Shown: positions 25,419 to 34,726 of the stretch, in pieces | How the letters are laid out: the number at the start of each line of letters is the position of its first letter | How positions within the stretch are numbered: the stretch's first letter is position 1 | From: Jeotgalibacillus campisalis | GTDB lineage: Bacteria > Bacillota > Bacilli > Bacillales > Jeotgalibacillaceae | Length of the DNA stretch: 64,000 nt | Direction: 5' to 3' | Assembly (NCBI RefSeq): GCF_000829515.1 | Contig: NZ_JXRR01000008.1 | Coordinates: 248,001 to 312,000 of the forward strand | Position numbers and translations under genes: made by a program | Notes under the pieces: generated by a model | Told to the model about the DNA's origin: nothing | Seen by the model: the letters and a program-made list of their open reading frames with translations, nothing else | Database searches by the model: none

Positions 25419-26861
25419 ATGACAGAAACAAAACGGCCAGTAGTGGCGCTGACAGGTGCCAGTGGATATATAGGAAGCAATTTACTTGAACAGATAACAA
25501 AAAAAGCAGACGTTATTGCCCTATCAAGAAGCGGTGATGATAAAGAAAATTCAGCGCATGTCACCTGGCGTTCCTGTGATTTTTATTCGAAAAGTGATGC
25601 GGAAAAAGGACTGGAGGGAGCGGATTATGCGATTTATCTGATCCATTCCATGAAACCTTCCGCAAAATTAACGCAGGCAAAATTTGAGGACATGGATGTT
25701 ATTTTGGCGGATAACTTCGCACAGGCTGCAAAAAAACAAGGTGTCAAACAAATTATTTATTTAAGCGGGATTATACCGAAAGACACAAAAGAACTTTCCC
25801 GGCACTTAAAAAGCCGCCTGGAAGTGGAAAAAATACTTGGGTCATATGGGGTACCGGTTTCAACTATTCGCGCGGGACTGATTGTCGGTCCAAAAGGCTC
25901 TTCTTTCCCCATTCTTTCAAAGCTCGTTAAGCGCCTTCCATGGATGCTGCTGCCGAAGTGGACGCGTACAAAGACACATCCGATTGCGCTAAAAGACGTC
26001 ATCGGCTCATTGAAAAACAGCATAGGGAATAAGAAAGTTGAAAACAAATCGGTGGATGTCGGCGGTCCGGAGATCATGTCTTATAAAGAGATGCTAATTC
26101 AAACCGCGGAAGTGATGGGTAAAAAACCGAAAGTAGTGGATATTCCTTTATTGACTGTGAATCTCTCCCGCCTATGGGTGACCCTTGTAACGGGCTCACC
26201 GAAAGAAATGGCGTATCCGCTTATTGAAAGCCTGAAGCATCCAATGGTCGCAGAAGATACGATTGAGGGGATCAGTGACGGCAAAACAACGTTTAAGGAA
26301 GCAGCTCAAGAGGCGCTCAAAGCTGAAAAAGAGGAAGGGGCGGATAAGCCTGCTATTCTCACAGCTACTCCAACAGGCAGCGATGTGCGATCAGTTCAGC
26401 GGGTCATGCTGCCGGAGGGGAAAACAGCGAATTGGGCAGGGGAAGAATATATGAATTGGATATCCCGTCTTGCCCGTCCGTTTTTAGCAGTAGATCTGGA
26501 TGAGGATAAAAACTGTAAAATCAGTTTGTTTTCAAAAGCAGCATCAATTCTGGAATTAACCTACTCCAGCGAAAGAAGCACCGACACACGTGCCCTTTAT
26601 TTGATCACGGGAGGATTTTTTGCCAATGTGGGTGAAGATAGCAAGGGCAGGATTGAGTTCCGTCAGATTCCCAATACGCAGGAGTGCATCATTGCCATTC
26701 ATGGCTACAGACCCGCACTGCCATGGACGATCTACAAATTTACGCAAGCTAAAGTTCATCTATGGGTAATGGCACTGTTCAAACGCCATCTGCAGCATTT
26801 AATGAAAAGCGACCAGCATGAAGAAAAAGAAGGACGCCAAAAAACAATCGCAGAAGCTTAG
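25419..26861 (+). CDS. NAD(P)-binding SDR / DUF2867 fusion
   Basis: 480 residues. Residues 1-~290 are an extended/atypical SDR (NmrA-like) with LTGASGYIGSNLL (GxxGxxG), SGIIPKD and YLIHSMKPSAKL. The C-terminal ~150 residues match DUF2867 (LYLITGGFFANVGEDSKG, FRQIPNTQECIIAIHGY). Such fusions are common oxidoreductases of unknown substrate; the SDR Tyr-Lys pair is not obvious. AAAAAGGAG precedes the ATG. Confidence 0.82.
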   Translation: MTETKRPVVALTGASGYIGSNLLEQITKKADVIALSRSGDDKENSAHVTWRSCDFYSKSDAEKGLEGADYAIYLIHSMKPSAKLTQAKFEDMDVILADNFAQAAKKQGVKQIIYLSGIIPKDTKELSRHLKSRLEVEKILGSYGVPVSTIRAGLIVGPKGSSFPILSKLVKRLPWMLLPKWTRTKTHPIALKDVIGSLKNSIGNKKVENKSVDVGGPEIMSYKEMLIQTAEVMGKKPKVVDIPLLTVNLSRLWVTLVTGSPKEMAYPLIESLKHPMVAEDTIEGISDGKTTFKEAAQEALKAEKEEGADKPAILTATPTGSDVRSVQRVMLPEGKTANWAGEEYMNWISRLARPFLAVDLDEDKNCKISLFSKAASILELTYSSERSTDTRALYLITGGFFANVGEDSKGRIEFRQIPNTQECIIAIHGYRPALPWTIYKFTQAKVHLWVMALFKRHLQHLMKSDQHEEKEGRQKTIAEA

Positions 26862-26867
26862 AAAATG

Positions 26868-26903
26868 CCCGTCTTTGCCCCATTTGGGTGAAGGCGGGTT
26901 TTT
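26868..26903 (+). terminator. Terminator after the SDR gene
   Basis: CCCGTCTT pairs with AAGGCGGG (one G-U pair), an inner CCC/GGG, then TTTTT. Confidence 0.65.
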
Positions 26904-26924
26904 GCACGGCTGTTTATTTTTCTA

Positions 26925-27341
26925 TTATTCTTTGAGCGTTCTTTTGTGAATAAATCTATTAATAAATATGTACACGACGGTGATAAATAAAGGAGTCAGA
27001 AAAAGATAATTTCCTGTTCTGTACAATGTAAGATAAGCGATAAGACTGACTTCTCCCCATTCAAGCGCCACACGCCAGCCCAGTCCGGCAGCATTTAAGA
27101 GGAAGGTCCAGGCAAATACTTTCAACCACTTGTTCGTTGGATAAAGCCATGCATAAAAAAGACTGATATAAGACCCTGCCACAGCCATTAGGGTAAAAAA
27201 GAAGAAAGAAAAACCTTCCGTAAACGGGTGAATAAATGTAAAGAGGATGCCTCCTAAAAAGAGTAAGGATAATGAATTAAATAAGTGCAGAAACTTACGG
27301 TTATTTGCTATAGGCTGATCTTCTGGTGAAAAAAAAGACAT
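26925..27341 (-). CDS. Membrane protein, unknown (138 aa)
   Basis: Four hydrophobic segments (LFNSLSLLFLGGILFTFI, FSFFFFTLMAVAGSYISL, VFAWTFLLNAAGLGW, LFLTPLFITVVYIFI) separated by short loops. TGGAG 9 nt before ATG 27341 decides the start over ATG 27356. Family not recognised. Confidence 0.6.
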   Translation of the reverse strand: MSFFSPEDQPIANNRKFLHLFNSLSLLFLGGILFTFIHPFTEGFSFFFFTLMAVAGSYISLFYAWLYPTNKWLKVFAWTFLLNAAGLGWRVALEWGEVSLIAYLTLYRTGNYLFLTPLFITVVYIFINRFIHKRTLKE

Positions 27342-27485
27342 AAGCAGCGACTCCATTCCAAGATTGTCTTCTATTTTCTCACAGATCTCTTCCCTAGTTC
27401 AGACCATTTTAAAAATAGATTGAGTTTTCTTCCGTTGTTTGAAATAATTGGAATTATGTAAACGAGTAATTACTGGAGGCATCGT

Positions 27486-27593
27486 ATGTGGTTAGTGGGA
27501 ATTTCGATTCCAATCGTGCCGGTCATCGCGACTGGAACAGTTGAAAAATCATTGAGTTCAATAGAAAAGCAGAATGAGCAGGTCATTGAATGA
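27486..27593 (+). CDS. 35-aa membrane peptide
   Basis: MWLVGISIPIVPVIATGTVE and then a charged coil (KSLSSIEKQNEQVIE): one hydrophobic N-terminal segment and a polar tail. TGGAGG is ~7 nt before the ATG. It ends 36 bp before the following GNAT gene and may be cotranscribed. Function unknown. Confidence 0.5.
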   Translation: MWLVGISIPIVPVIATGTVEKSLSSIEKQNEQVIE

Positions 27594-27629
27594 TTAATAG
27601 AAATCCGTGACCGGTAAGGGGGAAATTGT

Positions 27630-28175
27630 ATGTTTGTACACAAAATAGATGAAGAGCTGGAATTGAAATTACCTCAAAAGCATGATGCGGAAGCTTTGTT
27701 CCGATTAACGGACCAGTCCAGATCGCATTTAAAGGAATGGCTGCCGTGGCTTGATTTTACGACAAAAGAGGAAGACACGAAAAACTTCATTGCAGGAAGC
27801 AACAAGCTCTATGCAGACAATCAGGGTCTGAATGCGCTGATCTTCTTTAAAGGAGAACTGGCAGGTGTTGCAGGCTATAACCAGCTTGATTGGACAAATA
27901 AAACAGCCAAAGTCGGCTACTGGCTCGGGGTAGGTTTTCAGGGGCACGGTATTATGACAAGAACAGCTCAGGCACTGACACAGTATGCTTTTGAAGAACT
28001 GAATATGAACCGGGTTGAGATCCGCGCAGCGGCCGGCAATAAGAAAAGTCGCGCAATCCCGGAAAGATTAGGTTATACATACGAAGGGCAAATTCGTCAG
28101 GCGGAGTGGCTGTATGATCATTATGTGGATCACGTCATGTATGGGATGCTGAGCGACGAGTGGAAAAACAGGTAA
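27630..28175 (+). CDS. RimL-type ribosomal-protein N-acetyltransferase
   Basis: 181 residues: ELELKLPQKHDAEALFRLTD at the N-terminus, VGYWLGVGFQGHGIMTRTAQ as the acetyl-CoA loop, NRVEIRAAAGNKKSRAIPER and YTYEGQIRQAEWLYDHYVD at the end, all typical of the RimL branch. It probably acetylates the N-terminal Ser of L7/L12 or a similar amine. AAGGGGG lies before the ATG. Confidence 0.87.
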   Translation: MFVHKIDEELELKLPQKHDAEALFRLTDQSRSHLKEWLPWLDFTTKEEDTKNFIAGSNKLYADNQGLNALIFFKGELAGVAGYNQLDWTNKTAKVGYWLGVGFQGHGIMTRTAQALTQYAFEELNMNRVEIRAAAGNKKSRAIPERLGYTYEGQIRQAEWLYDHYVDHVMYGMLSDEWKNR

Positions 28176-28355
28176 GGTCTACTCTCATTGTTTATACGAT
28201 GCTAATACATTAGGAGTCTGCTGAATTTATTTAAAATAGTTCTTTATGCCTTAATTTATTTATTATTTATGTAAAAAGTCACAAAAAAGTAGCGCTTTCT
28301 CTCTTTAATAGGCTAAAATGAAAGTAAACAGAGTCGATCTTAAAGGGGAATGTGC

Positions 28356-29261
28356 ATGAGAGAAACGATGACAGTAGTTTCAGATGAATGGGTGGTAAGG
28401 GCATTAGAAAGCAATTTGGCGATGATCCGGTTTGACCGCTCTCAAAATGTGGCGTATGTGAATGATCTATTCGCTCAATCAATGGGCTATACAACGGAGG
28501 AAATGATCGGCATGAACCATCGCGCCTTTTGTTTCGATGCTTTTACGAGGACGCTAGGATATAAAACGTTTTGGAGAGATTTGTGGGCTGGAAAAAGTTT
28601 TCAGGATAAAATTGAACGCAAAGATGCATCCGGAAACCAAATCTGGCTTGAAGCGACGTATATGCCCATTTATGATGATAATAAAAAGGTCATCGGTGTG
28701 TCAAAGGTAGCTACCAATATTTCATCCCGTCAAAAGGCTGTTACCGAAATGGTGGTTGATTTGCAGGAGATGTCGGATAGAATGACAAGCAGTGCGGGTG
28801 AGGGAATTAAGCGGAGCGGAGAGCTTTTGACCAGCATCTCAGAGATGGCAAAGGTATCATCAGCGAATATTCAAACACTTGCAAGCCTGCAGGAGCAAGC
28901 GCAGTCCATTCAAAAAATTGTTAATACGATTCGCGATATTGCGGCTCAGACGAATTTGCTCGCGCTGAATGCTGCCATTGAAGCAGCTCGTGCGGGTGAG
29001 CATGGCAGAGGATTTGATATCGTGGCAAAAGAAGTGCGCAAGCTTTCCGTGAGGGTGGAAGATTCGATTATGCAAGTGCGTAATACGATGGAAGGCATCT
29101 CAAAGGAAATTAAAACGATCTCTGAAGGAATTAACGAGGCACAGAAATCGATCACACAAGGCGAGCTGCAAATTGCCAATACGACACGTGATTTTAATGG
29201 AATTTCACAGACGTCAGCGAGCTTGGATGAGCAGGCGAAAAAACTGCTGGAAATCATTTAG
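28356..29261 (+). CDS. Soluble PAS-domain methyl-accepting chemotaxis protein
   Basis: 301 residues. An N-terminal PAS domain ([32 protein letters not shown]) is joined to a signalling coiled coil with the invariant hairpin [20 protein letters not shown]. No transmembrane helix is present, so it is a cytosolic sensor, like energy or redox receptors. The PAS ligand is not evident. AAAGGGG 7 nt before ATG 28356 decides the start over the ATG at 28350. Confidence 0.88.
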   Translation: MRETMTVVSDEWVVRALESNLAMIRFDRSQNVAYVNDLFAQSMGYTTEEMIGMNHRAFCFDAFTRTLGYKTFWRDLWAGKSFQDKIERKDASGNQIWLEATYMPIYDDNKKVIGVSKVATNISSRQKAVTEMVVDLQEMSDRMTSSAGEGIKRSGELLTSISEMAKVSSANIQTLASLQEQAQSIQKIVNTIRDIAAQTNLLALNAAIEAARAGEHGRGFDIVAKEVRKLSVRVEDSIMQVRNTMEGISKEIKTISEGINEAQKSITQGELQIANTTRDFNGISQTSASLDEQAKKLLEII

Positions 29262-29281
29262 ACATTGTGTAAATAGAAAAC

Positions 29282-29316
29282 AACCCGTCTCCGCTTATAA
29301 GAGAGACGGGTTTTTA
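29282..29316. terminator. Bidirectional terminator
   Basis: AACCCGTCTC pairs with GAGACGGGTT, then TTT; it lies between the chemoreceptor and the convergent methyltransferase gene. Confidence 0.85.
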
Positions 29317-29318
29317 GT

Positions 29319-30272
29319 TTACTCGCAAACAAGAATTTCTCTGGAAAACTTGCCTTTCCTTACAATGCAGCGATCGACTACGGAAAAGTCAGCTTGCTTG
29401 AGCATATGATCGATTGATTCAATGGTGACGACCACCAGGCGGGTCGTAAAATGACGTGCGTTCATAAGAATATCAAGCTGTTCTTCCGGTGTGGCATGGG
29501 TGTACAAATTGTAAGGCATATCAATAATGGTCGCATCATAGCTTCCGGTAACTTCCTCAATCGGTCCAATGGTGACCTCTCCTGAAAGGCCAAAGTGAGC
29601 GATGTTTTCTCGGGAGCCTGTTACGACAAGGGGGTTAATATCACGGCCGACAATATCGATCCCCATAGACAGGGCCTCAACGAGAACGGTTCCAATCCCG
29701 CAGCACGGATCGATCGCTCTTTTTCCCTCTGGATCAGGCACGGCAATATTGGCAACGGCTCTGGCTGTTCGGGTGCTAAGAGCGGTTGAGTATTCACGCG
29801 GCTTTTTCACATGACGCAGCCAGACTGGTTCAGCCTTTTCATAGATCCCAAAATGCCAGCTGCCCTCACATGGGACTAATCCGAAAAAGACATCCGGCTG
29901 GTGTAGATCCAGCTCGCCTTCTATAATCATGCCAAGGTCCCGTTCAATTTTTCTTTTCTGGTCATACTCAATTTTATGGGGACCGGCTAAATCATTAATT
30001 TTCACAAACAGCACCTTAAACGTGGATTCTCCCATCTTTACGTTTCGAAGCTTATCGCAAAGTTCATCCAGGGTGCGGCCTTCCATTAGCACCCGGATCC
30101 GCTCCTTCACGAATGGACTGCGGCTTGGGTGTATATCCCGGTCTGTTTTCAGTATTTTTGTATCGGACTGCCTTCCAAATAATGAGCGCATCTCGAGGTG
30201 ACAGAGATCTTTTTCTTCATCATTGTAGGCAAATGTATAAATAAAATCTCCTGTAGCAGGCAAATTGTTCAA
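29319..30272 (-). CDS. TRM11-like SAM-dependent RNA methyltransferase
   Basis: 317 residues. The C-terminal half is a Rossmann methyltransferase with DPCCGIGTVLVEAL (motif I), GRDINPLVV (motif II acidic residue) and IDMPYNLY in place of the N/D-P-P-Y motif IV. The N-terminal half resembles the substrate-binding part of TRM11/THUMP-type RNA methylases. It probably methylates a guanine N2 in tRNA or rRNA; the target is not known. The start is TTG with GGATGGGA upstream. Confidence 0.8.
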   Translation of the reverse strand: MNNLPATGDFIYTFAYNDEEKDLCHLEMRSLFGRQSDTKILKTDRDIHPSRSPFVKERIRVLMEGRTLDELCDKLRNVKMGESTFKVLFVKINDLAGPHKIEYDQKRKIERDLGMIIEGELDLHQPDVFFGLVPCEGSWHFGIYEKAEPVWLRHVKKPREYSTALSTRTARAVANIAVPDPEGKRAIDPCCGIGTVLVEALSMGIDIVGRDINPLVVTGSRENIAHFGLSGEVTIGPIEEVTGSYDATIIDMPYNLYTHATPEEQLDILMNARHFTTRLVVVTIESIDHMLKQADFSVVDRCIVRKGKFSREILVCE

Positions 30273-30475
30273 ATCATTCCCATCCTTTTACCTCTTACTT
30301 TATAAAGAGCTATGAGGATTAGTATATCAAGATTCTAGGTAAATGGGGAAATGCTGCGGATCTTTGGCAGAAGCTATATGGGATTTTACCTCATTTTAAA
30401 AGGGAATAGCTGTTTACCTGTGGAAATAAGAGCAGAGAAGTAAAAAAGGAGTGACCCATTATCGAAAAGACTAAA

Positions 30476-30889
30476 GTGATGGTTTATTTTAAACTCGAGG
30501 CAGAGGATTTTTCTTTAGAGGAAATTACAGCACGTTTAGGCATCTCCCCTACATTAACCTATAAGAAAGGAGATCTTATCCATCACATGGAGGGATCATC
30601 TCCAAGTTTTCAGCGCAGTACCCGTTGGCATTATGGAACAGAAGAAGAATCATTTGATGTGAAAGTGCAGCTTGATAAGGTATTAAGCATGCTTCATGGC
30701 AAGGAGGAAGTGATAAAAACGGTAAAGACCGAACTAAATGCAGCATGTAAGATTGTAATCGTTATTTATATGGAAGAGGGAATTACCCCAGGACTCTATC
30801 TGGATCTTCCACAAATTAATTTTATTCACAGCATTCAGGCAGAGGTGGATGTTGACTTATATGCACACCCCTATGCTGATATGGAGTAG
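30476..30889 (+). CDS. DUF4279 domain protein
   Basis: 137 residues matching DUF4279: MVYFKLEAEDFSLEEITARL, GISPTLTYKKGD and a WHYGTEEES core. Function unknown. The binding site AAAGGAGTGA (30445-30454) is ~22 nt before the GTG at 30476, too far. The frame is open upstream, and ATT 30458 or ATC 30461 sits at the right distance (giving IIEKTKVMVYF, a more family-like N-terminus), so a rare non-AUG start is possible. Confidence 0.75.
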   Translation: MMVYFKLEAEDFSLEEITARLGISPTLTYKKGDLIHHMEGSSPSFQRSTRWHYGTEEESFDVKVQLDKVLSMLHGKEEVIKTVKTELNAACKIVIVIYMEEGITPGLYLDLPQINFIHSIQAEVDVDLYAHPYADME

Positions 30890-30915
30890 AGTTGTTATGG
30901 AAAGAGGTGGATGAA

Positions 30916-31011
30916 ATGAGCAGACGAACATGGGGCATTCTTGGAATTATTCTTGTACTGGCTGTCTTTTTCGGAATTGTCGGAGCGGTCGCCTTTTTTC
31001 TTGAATCGTAG
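30916..31011 (+). CDS. 31-aa single-span membrane peptide
   Basis: MSRRTWGILGIILVLAVFFG continues as a second half of hydrophobic residues ending AFFLES. GAAAGAGGTGG precedes the ATG. It begins 27 bp after the DUF4279 gene, so likely the same transcript. Function unknown. Confidence 0.55.
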   Translation: MSRRTWGILGIILVLAVFFGIVGAVAFFLES

Positions 31012-31026
31012 CAGCTGGCTTTCTTT

Positions 31027-31314
31027 TTACCAAAGCGGCGCGTTTTCTTTTGCCAGTTTAACGAAAAATGGAGTCAGTAAAAAAGCAGCGGCATAACACA
31101 GAAGCAGCAGGGGCAAATACAGGTCAAATAAAACAAACACGGGAAGCACGAGAGAAGGGGCGACAATCAGCATGGACGTTTTTTGTCTGGATGATTTGGC
31201 TTGATATTGTGATTTTTTACAATAAGGGCATACCATTTCATTTTTAAATGAAGCGATTCTTTTAAACGTATCTTTCCAGGTCCACTTTTCTCCGCAATGT
31301 AAACAAGCAGGCAT
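31027..31314 (-). CDS. TIGR04104-type zinc-finger membrane protein
   Basis: 95 residues. The N-terminus has two CxxC pairs ~20 residues apart (PACLHCGEKW and MVCPYCKKS), a zinc ribbon of the CXXC_20_CXXC kind, followed by two hydrophobic segments (SMLIVAPSLVLPVFVLFDLY, LLLLCYAAAFLLTPFF). Role unknown. GAAAGGAG before ATG 31314 decides the start. Confidence 0.75.
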   Translation of the reverse strand: MPACLHCGEKWTWKDTFKRIASFKNEMVCPYCKKSQYQAKSSRQKTSMLIVAPSLVLPVFVLFDLYLPLLLLCYAAAFLLTPFFVKLAKENAPLW

Positions 31315-31471
31315 CCTCATTCTCCTTTCAAGCATCTTCTACTCTTTTCTACGTATAATGGACAGAAAAGTTTCGTTTTCCTCTGGTTTGCATTTCCAAA
31401 TTTAGATTGTATAAGGAATCGGGATAAAGTAGGATATTAGTAGGGAAAAAGGAATGAAGGGAAATGGTAAA

Positions 31472-32701
31472 ATGAGTTCGATTTCAATGAGGGATCGCAT
31501 CCACACACTGGATATGATCAGAGGATTTGCGCTGTTTGGAATTTTAATAGCGAACATGATTGCTTTTAAGACCCCTGTTTTTAATAGTATGAGCAGTTTA
31601 GTAGAAGGGGAAAGTCTGCCGGAGGGCGGTTTGAATAGTGTCCTGACCATTCTTACTGCGCTGCTTGTTGACGGCAAATTCTATCCGATGTTTTCAATGT
31701 TATTTGGACTGGGTTTTTATATTTTCTACACCCGCTTAATGCAGCGAAATCTGCCCGCAACAAAACTGTTTATGCGGCGTCTTGTATTTTTACTGTTTCT
31801 TGGAATCATTCATCTTGTGTTTATCTGGTCGGGAGATATTCTTCATACATATGCTATTACAGGATTTTTACTGCCGCTCTTTATTCACCGTTCGCCTAAG
31901 GTCATAAAAATCTGGGGGATTGCCTTATTTCTTGTTGGCAGTTTGTTTTTCACCCTTCTGCTGATCGGCAGTGGTTGGAGTATGGAATACTCGATTGCGG
32001 AAGGGTTTGAAACCATTGAATCCCTTAAGGCAGGAGAACTCGCAGGAGCATCTGTGATGGCAACAGGCAGTTACGGAGAAATACTTGAGTTTCGATTTTT
32101 TAACGAAGTTCTGTTTATTTTCTTTCAGGTCCTTCTGCTGGTTCCGACGATTTTACCGCTGTTTCTAATTGGTCTTTATTTCGGTAAAACCGGGATGTTC
32201 AAGGATATTGAAGGCAATATCAAGAGGTGGAAGAAAATTTTTTGGCTCGGTCTTGGCATTGGCGCACCGCTTGTTGGTCTTTCTGCAGCAGTGCAATACA
32301 ATGTGTTTGACTGGCCGTCTTACTTAACTTCTCCTGTTGCAGAAGGCTTAAATATGATCGGCGGACCGCTTCTTATGTTGTTCTATGTGGCATTGATTGT
32401 TCTTGTGACACGTAAAGCATCTGTTGAAAAGATGCTGATGCCTTTTGCATCAGTTGGCCGTATGGCGCTGACAAATTATTTGATGCAATCCATTATTGCG
32501 GTGATCATTTTTAATGGCTATGGCTTCGGTCTTTTTGGCCAGGTATCAAAAGCGCAGGGTGTCGGAATTGCCATTGTTATCTATGCCGTGCAGGTTGTAC
32601 TCAGCTATTTCATTCTTAAAAAGTTCAATCAGGGTCCGCTTGAATTTATATGGCGAAAGTGGACATATGGAGGAACCGAAAAGCAATCAAAAGCGGCTTA
32701 A
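31472..32701 (+). CDS. DUF418 (YeiB-like) membrane protein
   Basis: 409 residues. It opens with RIHTLDMIRGFALFGILIAN, the family signature, and has about ten hydrophobic segments. The DUF418 block near the C-terminus contains GRMALTNYLMQSIIAVIIF and the closing GPLEFIWRKWTYG. These proteins resemble acyltransferase-3-type membrane enzymes; their substrate is unknown. GAAGGGAAA lies before ATG 31472; ATG 31454 is a weaker alternative. Confidence 0.87.
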   Translation: MSSISMRDRIHTLDMIRGFALFGILIANMIAFKTPVFNSMSSLVEGESLPEGGLNSVLTILTALLVDGKFYPMFSMLFGLGFYIFYTRLMQRNLPATKLFMRRLVFLLFLGIIHLVFIWSGDILHTYAITGFLLPLFIHRSPKVIKIWGIALFLVGSLFFTLLLIGSGWSMEYSIAEGFETIESLKAGELAGASVMATGSYGEILEFRFFNEVLFIFFQVLLLVPTILPLFLIGLYFGKTGMFKDIEGNIKRWKKIFWLGLGIGAPLVGLSAAVQYNVFDWPSYLTSPVAEGLNMIGGPLLMLFYVALIVLVTRKASVEKMLMPFASVGRMALTNYLMQSIIAVIIFNGYGFGLFGQVSKAQGVGIAIVIYAVQVVLSYFILKKFNQGPLEFIWRKWTYGGTEKQSKAA

Positions 32702-32705
32702 AAGG

Positions 32706-32735
32706 AAAACCCGGCAGGTAATTTGCCGGGTTTTC
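32706..32735 (+). terminator. Terminator after the DUF418 gene
   Basis: AAAACCCGGCA pairs with TGCCGGGTTTT around a 7-nt loop. Confidence 0.85.
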
Positions 32736-32896
32736 TTGAGTTGGATGAAGGTATTTAGATTGATTTTTTATCTGTTAATTGTTATATAATAAAACTTTTG
32801 TATTATTTAGTAGTTTAATGTATTGTGAGTAAAGGTATAGAAATGAAGAAGTAAATACCATAAATGTATTTGGTGGTAAAGAAAGGAGGGAAGAGC

Positions 32897-33172
32897 ATGC
32901 AAAATGAAACAACTTCAGAGTACTCTGCACAGTACAATCACAAGGAAATGACCACGAAAAGCTGGGTTGGCACTATTTTATTATTAATGATTCCATTGGT
33001 TAACCTTGTGCTGTTATTTGTCTGGGGATTTGGCTCTGAGAATAGCCAGCGAAAAAATTACTCCCGCGCGACACTGATTGTCATGGGCATTGTTCTGGCT
33101 GTTTATCTCGTAATTTTCGTTATCTTTTTCATTTTGGCTGGCATGGCTGGCGGATTTTCCACTTCTCCTTAG
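32897..33172 (+). CDS. Small two-helix membrane protein
   Basis: 91 residues: a polar N-terminus, then WVGTILLLMIPLVNLVLLFV and ATLIVMGIVLAVYLVIFVIF separated by a charged loop (GSENSQRKNYSR). AAAGGAGGG before ATG 32897 decides the start. The pattern fits small unannotated Bacillus membrane proteins; the family was not recognised. Confidence 0.65.
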   Translation: MQNETTSEYSAQYNHKEMTTKSWVGTILLLMIPLVNLVLLFVWGFGSENSQRKNYSRATLIVMGIVLAVYLVIFVIFFILAGMAGGFSTSP

Positions 33173-33191
33173 GTAAATGTAATAAAACATT

Positions 33192-33219
33192 AAAAAAACC
33201 TCTTTTGAGAGGTTTTTTA
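33192..33219. terminator. Bidirectional terminator
   Basis: AAAAAACCTCT pairs with AGAGGTTTTTT. It lies between the small membrane gene and the convergent RpiR gene. Confidence 0.8.
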
Positions 33220-33248
33220 AAATGGTGATGATGAATCTTCGTGATTAA

Positions 33249-34085
33249 TTATTTTGGAATTTTAGGTTTATATCGCTTTCTCACCTGACTCAGCGTTTCC
33301 AATTTTTCTATAGCTGGTTCGCCTAAAAACATGGCGATGCCAACGATAAGGGATTCAATAATCATCATGGGAGGGACCATGGAGTGAAATTCCCATATCT
33401 CCCCCCGGCGGGCAAACAATTTACTTACTGCCAGACGATTCAAGTCTGAGTATAATTGGTCTGTCACCAAAACGACAGGGCAGCCGACCTCTTTTGCATA
33501 ATCTAATAGTACATCTGTTTCTGGCAGTGTTTGAACAAATTGAAAGATCAATAGCACGCTTTGAGAGGATAAGTGAATCATTGACTCAAATAGTTCATGC
33601 CCGCTCTTTGGCATAACCACTACAGGCACTCCTAATCGTGATAAACGGAAGTGCGCAAGACAGCCAAGCGACTCAGATGGTCCGGGGGCATAAATGAAAA
33701 GAGGTTTTGCACGGGAAATGAGGAGAACAGCTTGATTAAAATCTTCTCTTGAAACATGCTGGTTGGTTTCAGCTAAATGGTTCATTTGTTTTTGAACCAT
33801 GTTTGTGATTAAATCCTGCTGCTGTACTTCGTCGACAGCATTTTTAAATTTATTCTCAGGTGTTACTTCCAGTTTTTTCTTCATGGATTTTTTATAATCC
33901 TTAAAATTCACGTACCCAAGAAGTCCCCAGCATCTTGAAACAGTCGCAATGCTTACGTTTGCTTCATCTGCCAACTCCTGCTCCGTCATATACGCCACAC
34001 TCGTTCCCCGTTTCTCCAGTATCTGGGTCACACGGAGTTGTTTGGACGTTAACTGTCCATGCGTTTGAGAAATTGAGTTTTGCAT
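33249..34085 (-). CDS. MurR/RpiR-family transcriptional regulator
   Basis: 278 residues. N-terminal RpiR-type helix-turn-helix (YMTEQELADEANVSIATVSR, CWGLLGYVNFKDYKK), then a SIS sugar-phosphate-binding domain (AKPLFIYAPGPSESLGCLA, ESMIHLSSQSVLLIFQF). Members sense phosphosugars and usually control the adjacent transport or catabolic genes. Here the divergent neighbour is a decayed ECF-type transporter. AAAGGAG 8 nt before ATG 34085 decides the start; a GTG at 34094 overlaps that site. Confidence 0.87.
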   Translation of the reverse strand: MQNSISQTHGQLTSKQLRVTQILEKRGTSVAYMTEQELADEANVSIATVSRCWGLLGYVNFKDYKKSMKKKLEVTPENKFKNAVDEVQQQDLITNMVQKQMNHLAETNQHVSREDFNQAVLLISRAKPLFIYAPGPSESLGCLAHFRLSRLGVPVVVMPKSGHELFESMIHLSSQSVLLIFQFVQTLPETDVLLDYAKEVGCPVVLVTDQLYSDLNRLAVSKLFARRGEIWEFHSMVPPMMIIESLIVGIAMFLGEPAIEKLETLSQVRKRYKPKIPK

Positions 34086-34129
34086 AGGGATCACTCCTTT
34101 TTAGTAGAGTATATCCAGACAAGAGATGG

Positions 34130-34241
34130 GTGTGTAAGAAAACTTTCAATCTTATAAAAAACTTAAATTCTTTTACAATACCTCTATCTTATTTACATTT
34201 TTTTCATCTTAATTTTTGTACGATAAGTGTGTAAGAAAACT
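34130..34241. repeat. 15-bp direct repeat flanking the RpiR-ECF intergenic region
   Basis: GTGTGTAAGAAAACT occurs at 34130-34144 and again at 34227-34241, 97 bp apart. Two identical boxes upstream of the RpiR gene suggest its operators, or a repeat that aided the deletions downstream. Confidence 0.5.
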
Positions 34242-34439
34242 AGTTTTAAATTCAGGATTATGATTTTTATATTGGCAATGTCCCTTTTTGGACTAGCTAA
34301 TTTATTCACGGGATTGCTACCGGGGTTAACATTTGGCCCAGTGGAATTATCTGTTTCATATTTTGCTTTTATCCCTCTTACTCTTTGTGTTTTGTTTAAT
34401 CCGCTTTATGCAGCGCTTGGTGCTTCTGTTGGTATGTAA
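34227..34439 (+). pseudogene. Truncated ECF-transporter substrate-binding (S) component
   Basis: 70 codons of a membrane protein (FRIMIFILAMSLFGLANLF; SYFAFIPLTLCVLFNPLYAALGA) resembling the first helices of S components of energy-coupling-factor transporters, which normally run ~180-200 residues. It stops at 34437-34439, 2 bp before the next frame. The GTG start has no binding site and coincides with the second direct repeat. Confidence 0.5.
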
Positions 34440-34441
34440 AA

Positions 34442-34726
34442 ATGGAACTGAAGAAAACAGCTTTTGGCAATCGTGATACATTTTTGGCGAAAATGGATCC
34501 GCGCATTTTGATTATCTGTTACCTCGCTGTCAGCATCGTTCCATGGTTTACATTTAATGAATGGATTCTGTTGACTCTGGTTCTATTCACATCCATTTTA
34601 GCTGTCATTTGCAAGGTAAGTCCGCTGATTCTGGCCTTGCACAGCTTTGGGGTTGTAAGTGAGATTGGGTGGATTACAGTAGTCATGCTAAATAGCCTAA
34701 CGAATGAAAAGTTGTTCATTCATTAG
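34442..34726 (+). pseudogene. Truncated ECF-transporter T component (CbiQ/EcfT-like)
   Basis: 94 codons. The first ~60 (FLAKMDPRILIICYLAVSIV, WILLTLVLFTSILAVICKV) match the start of EcfT-type permeases, which begin near a KLDPR motif and run ~250 residues. The frame then runs straight into the terminator hairpin at 34691, so most of the protein is missing. No ATPase genes follow, so the transporter is dead. Confidence 0.6.
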
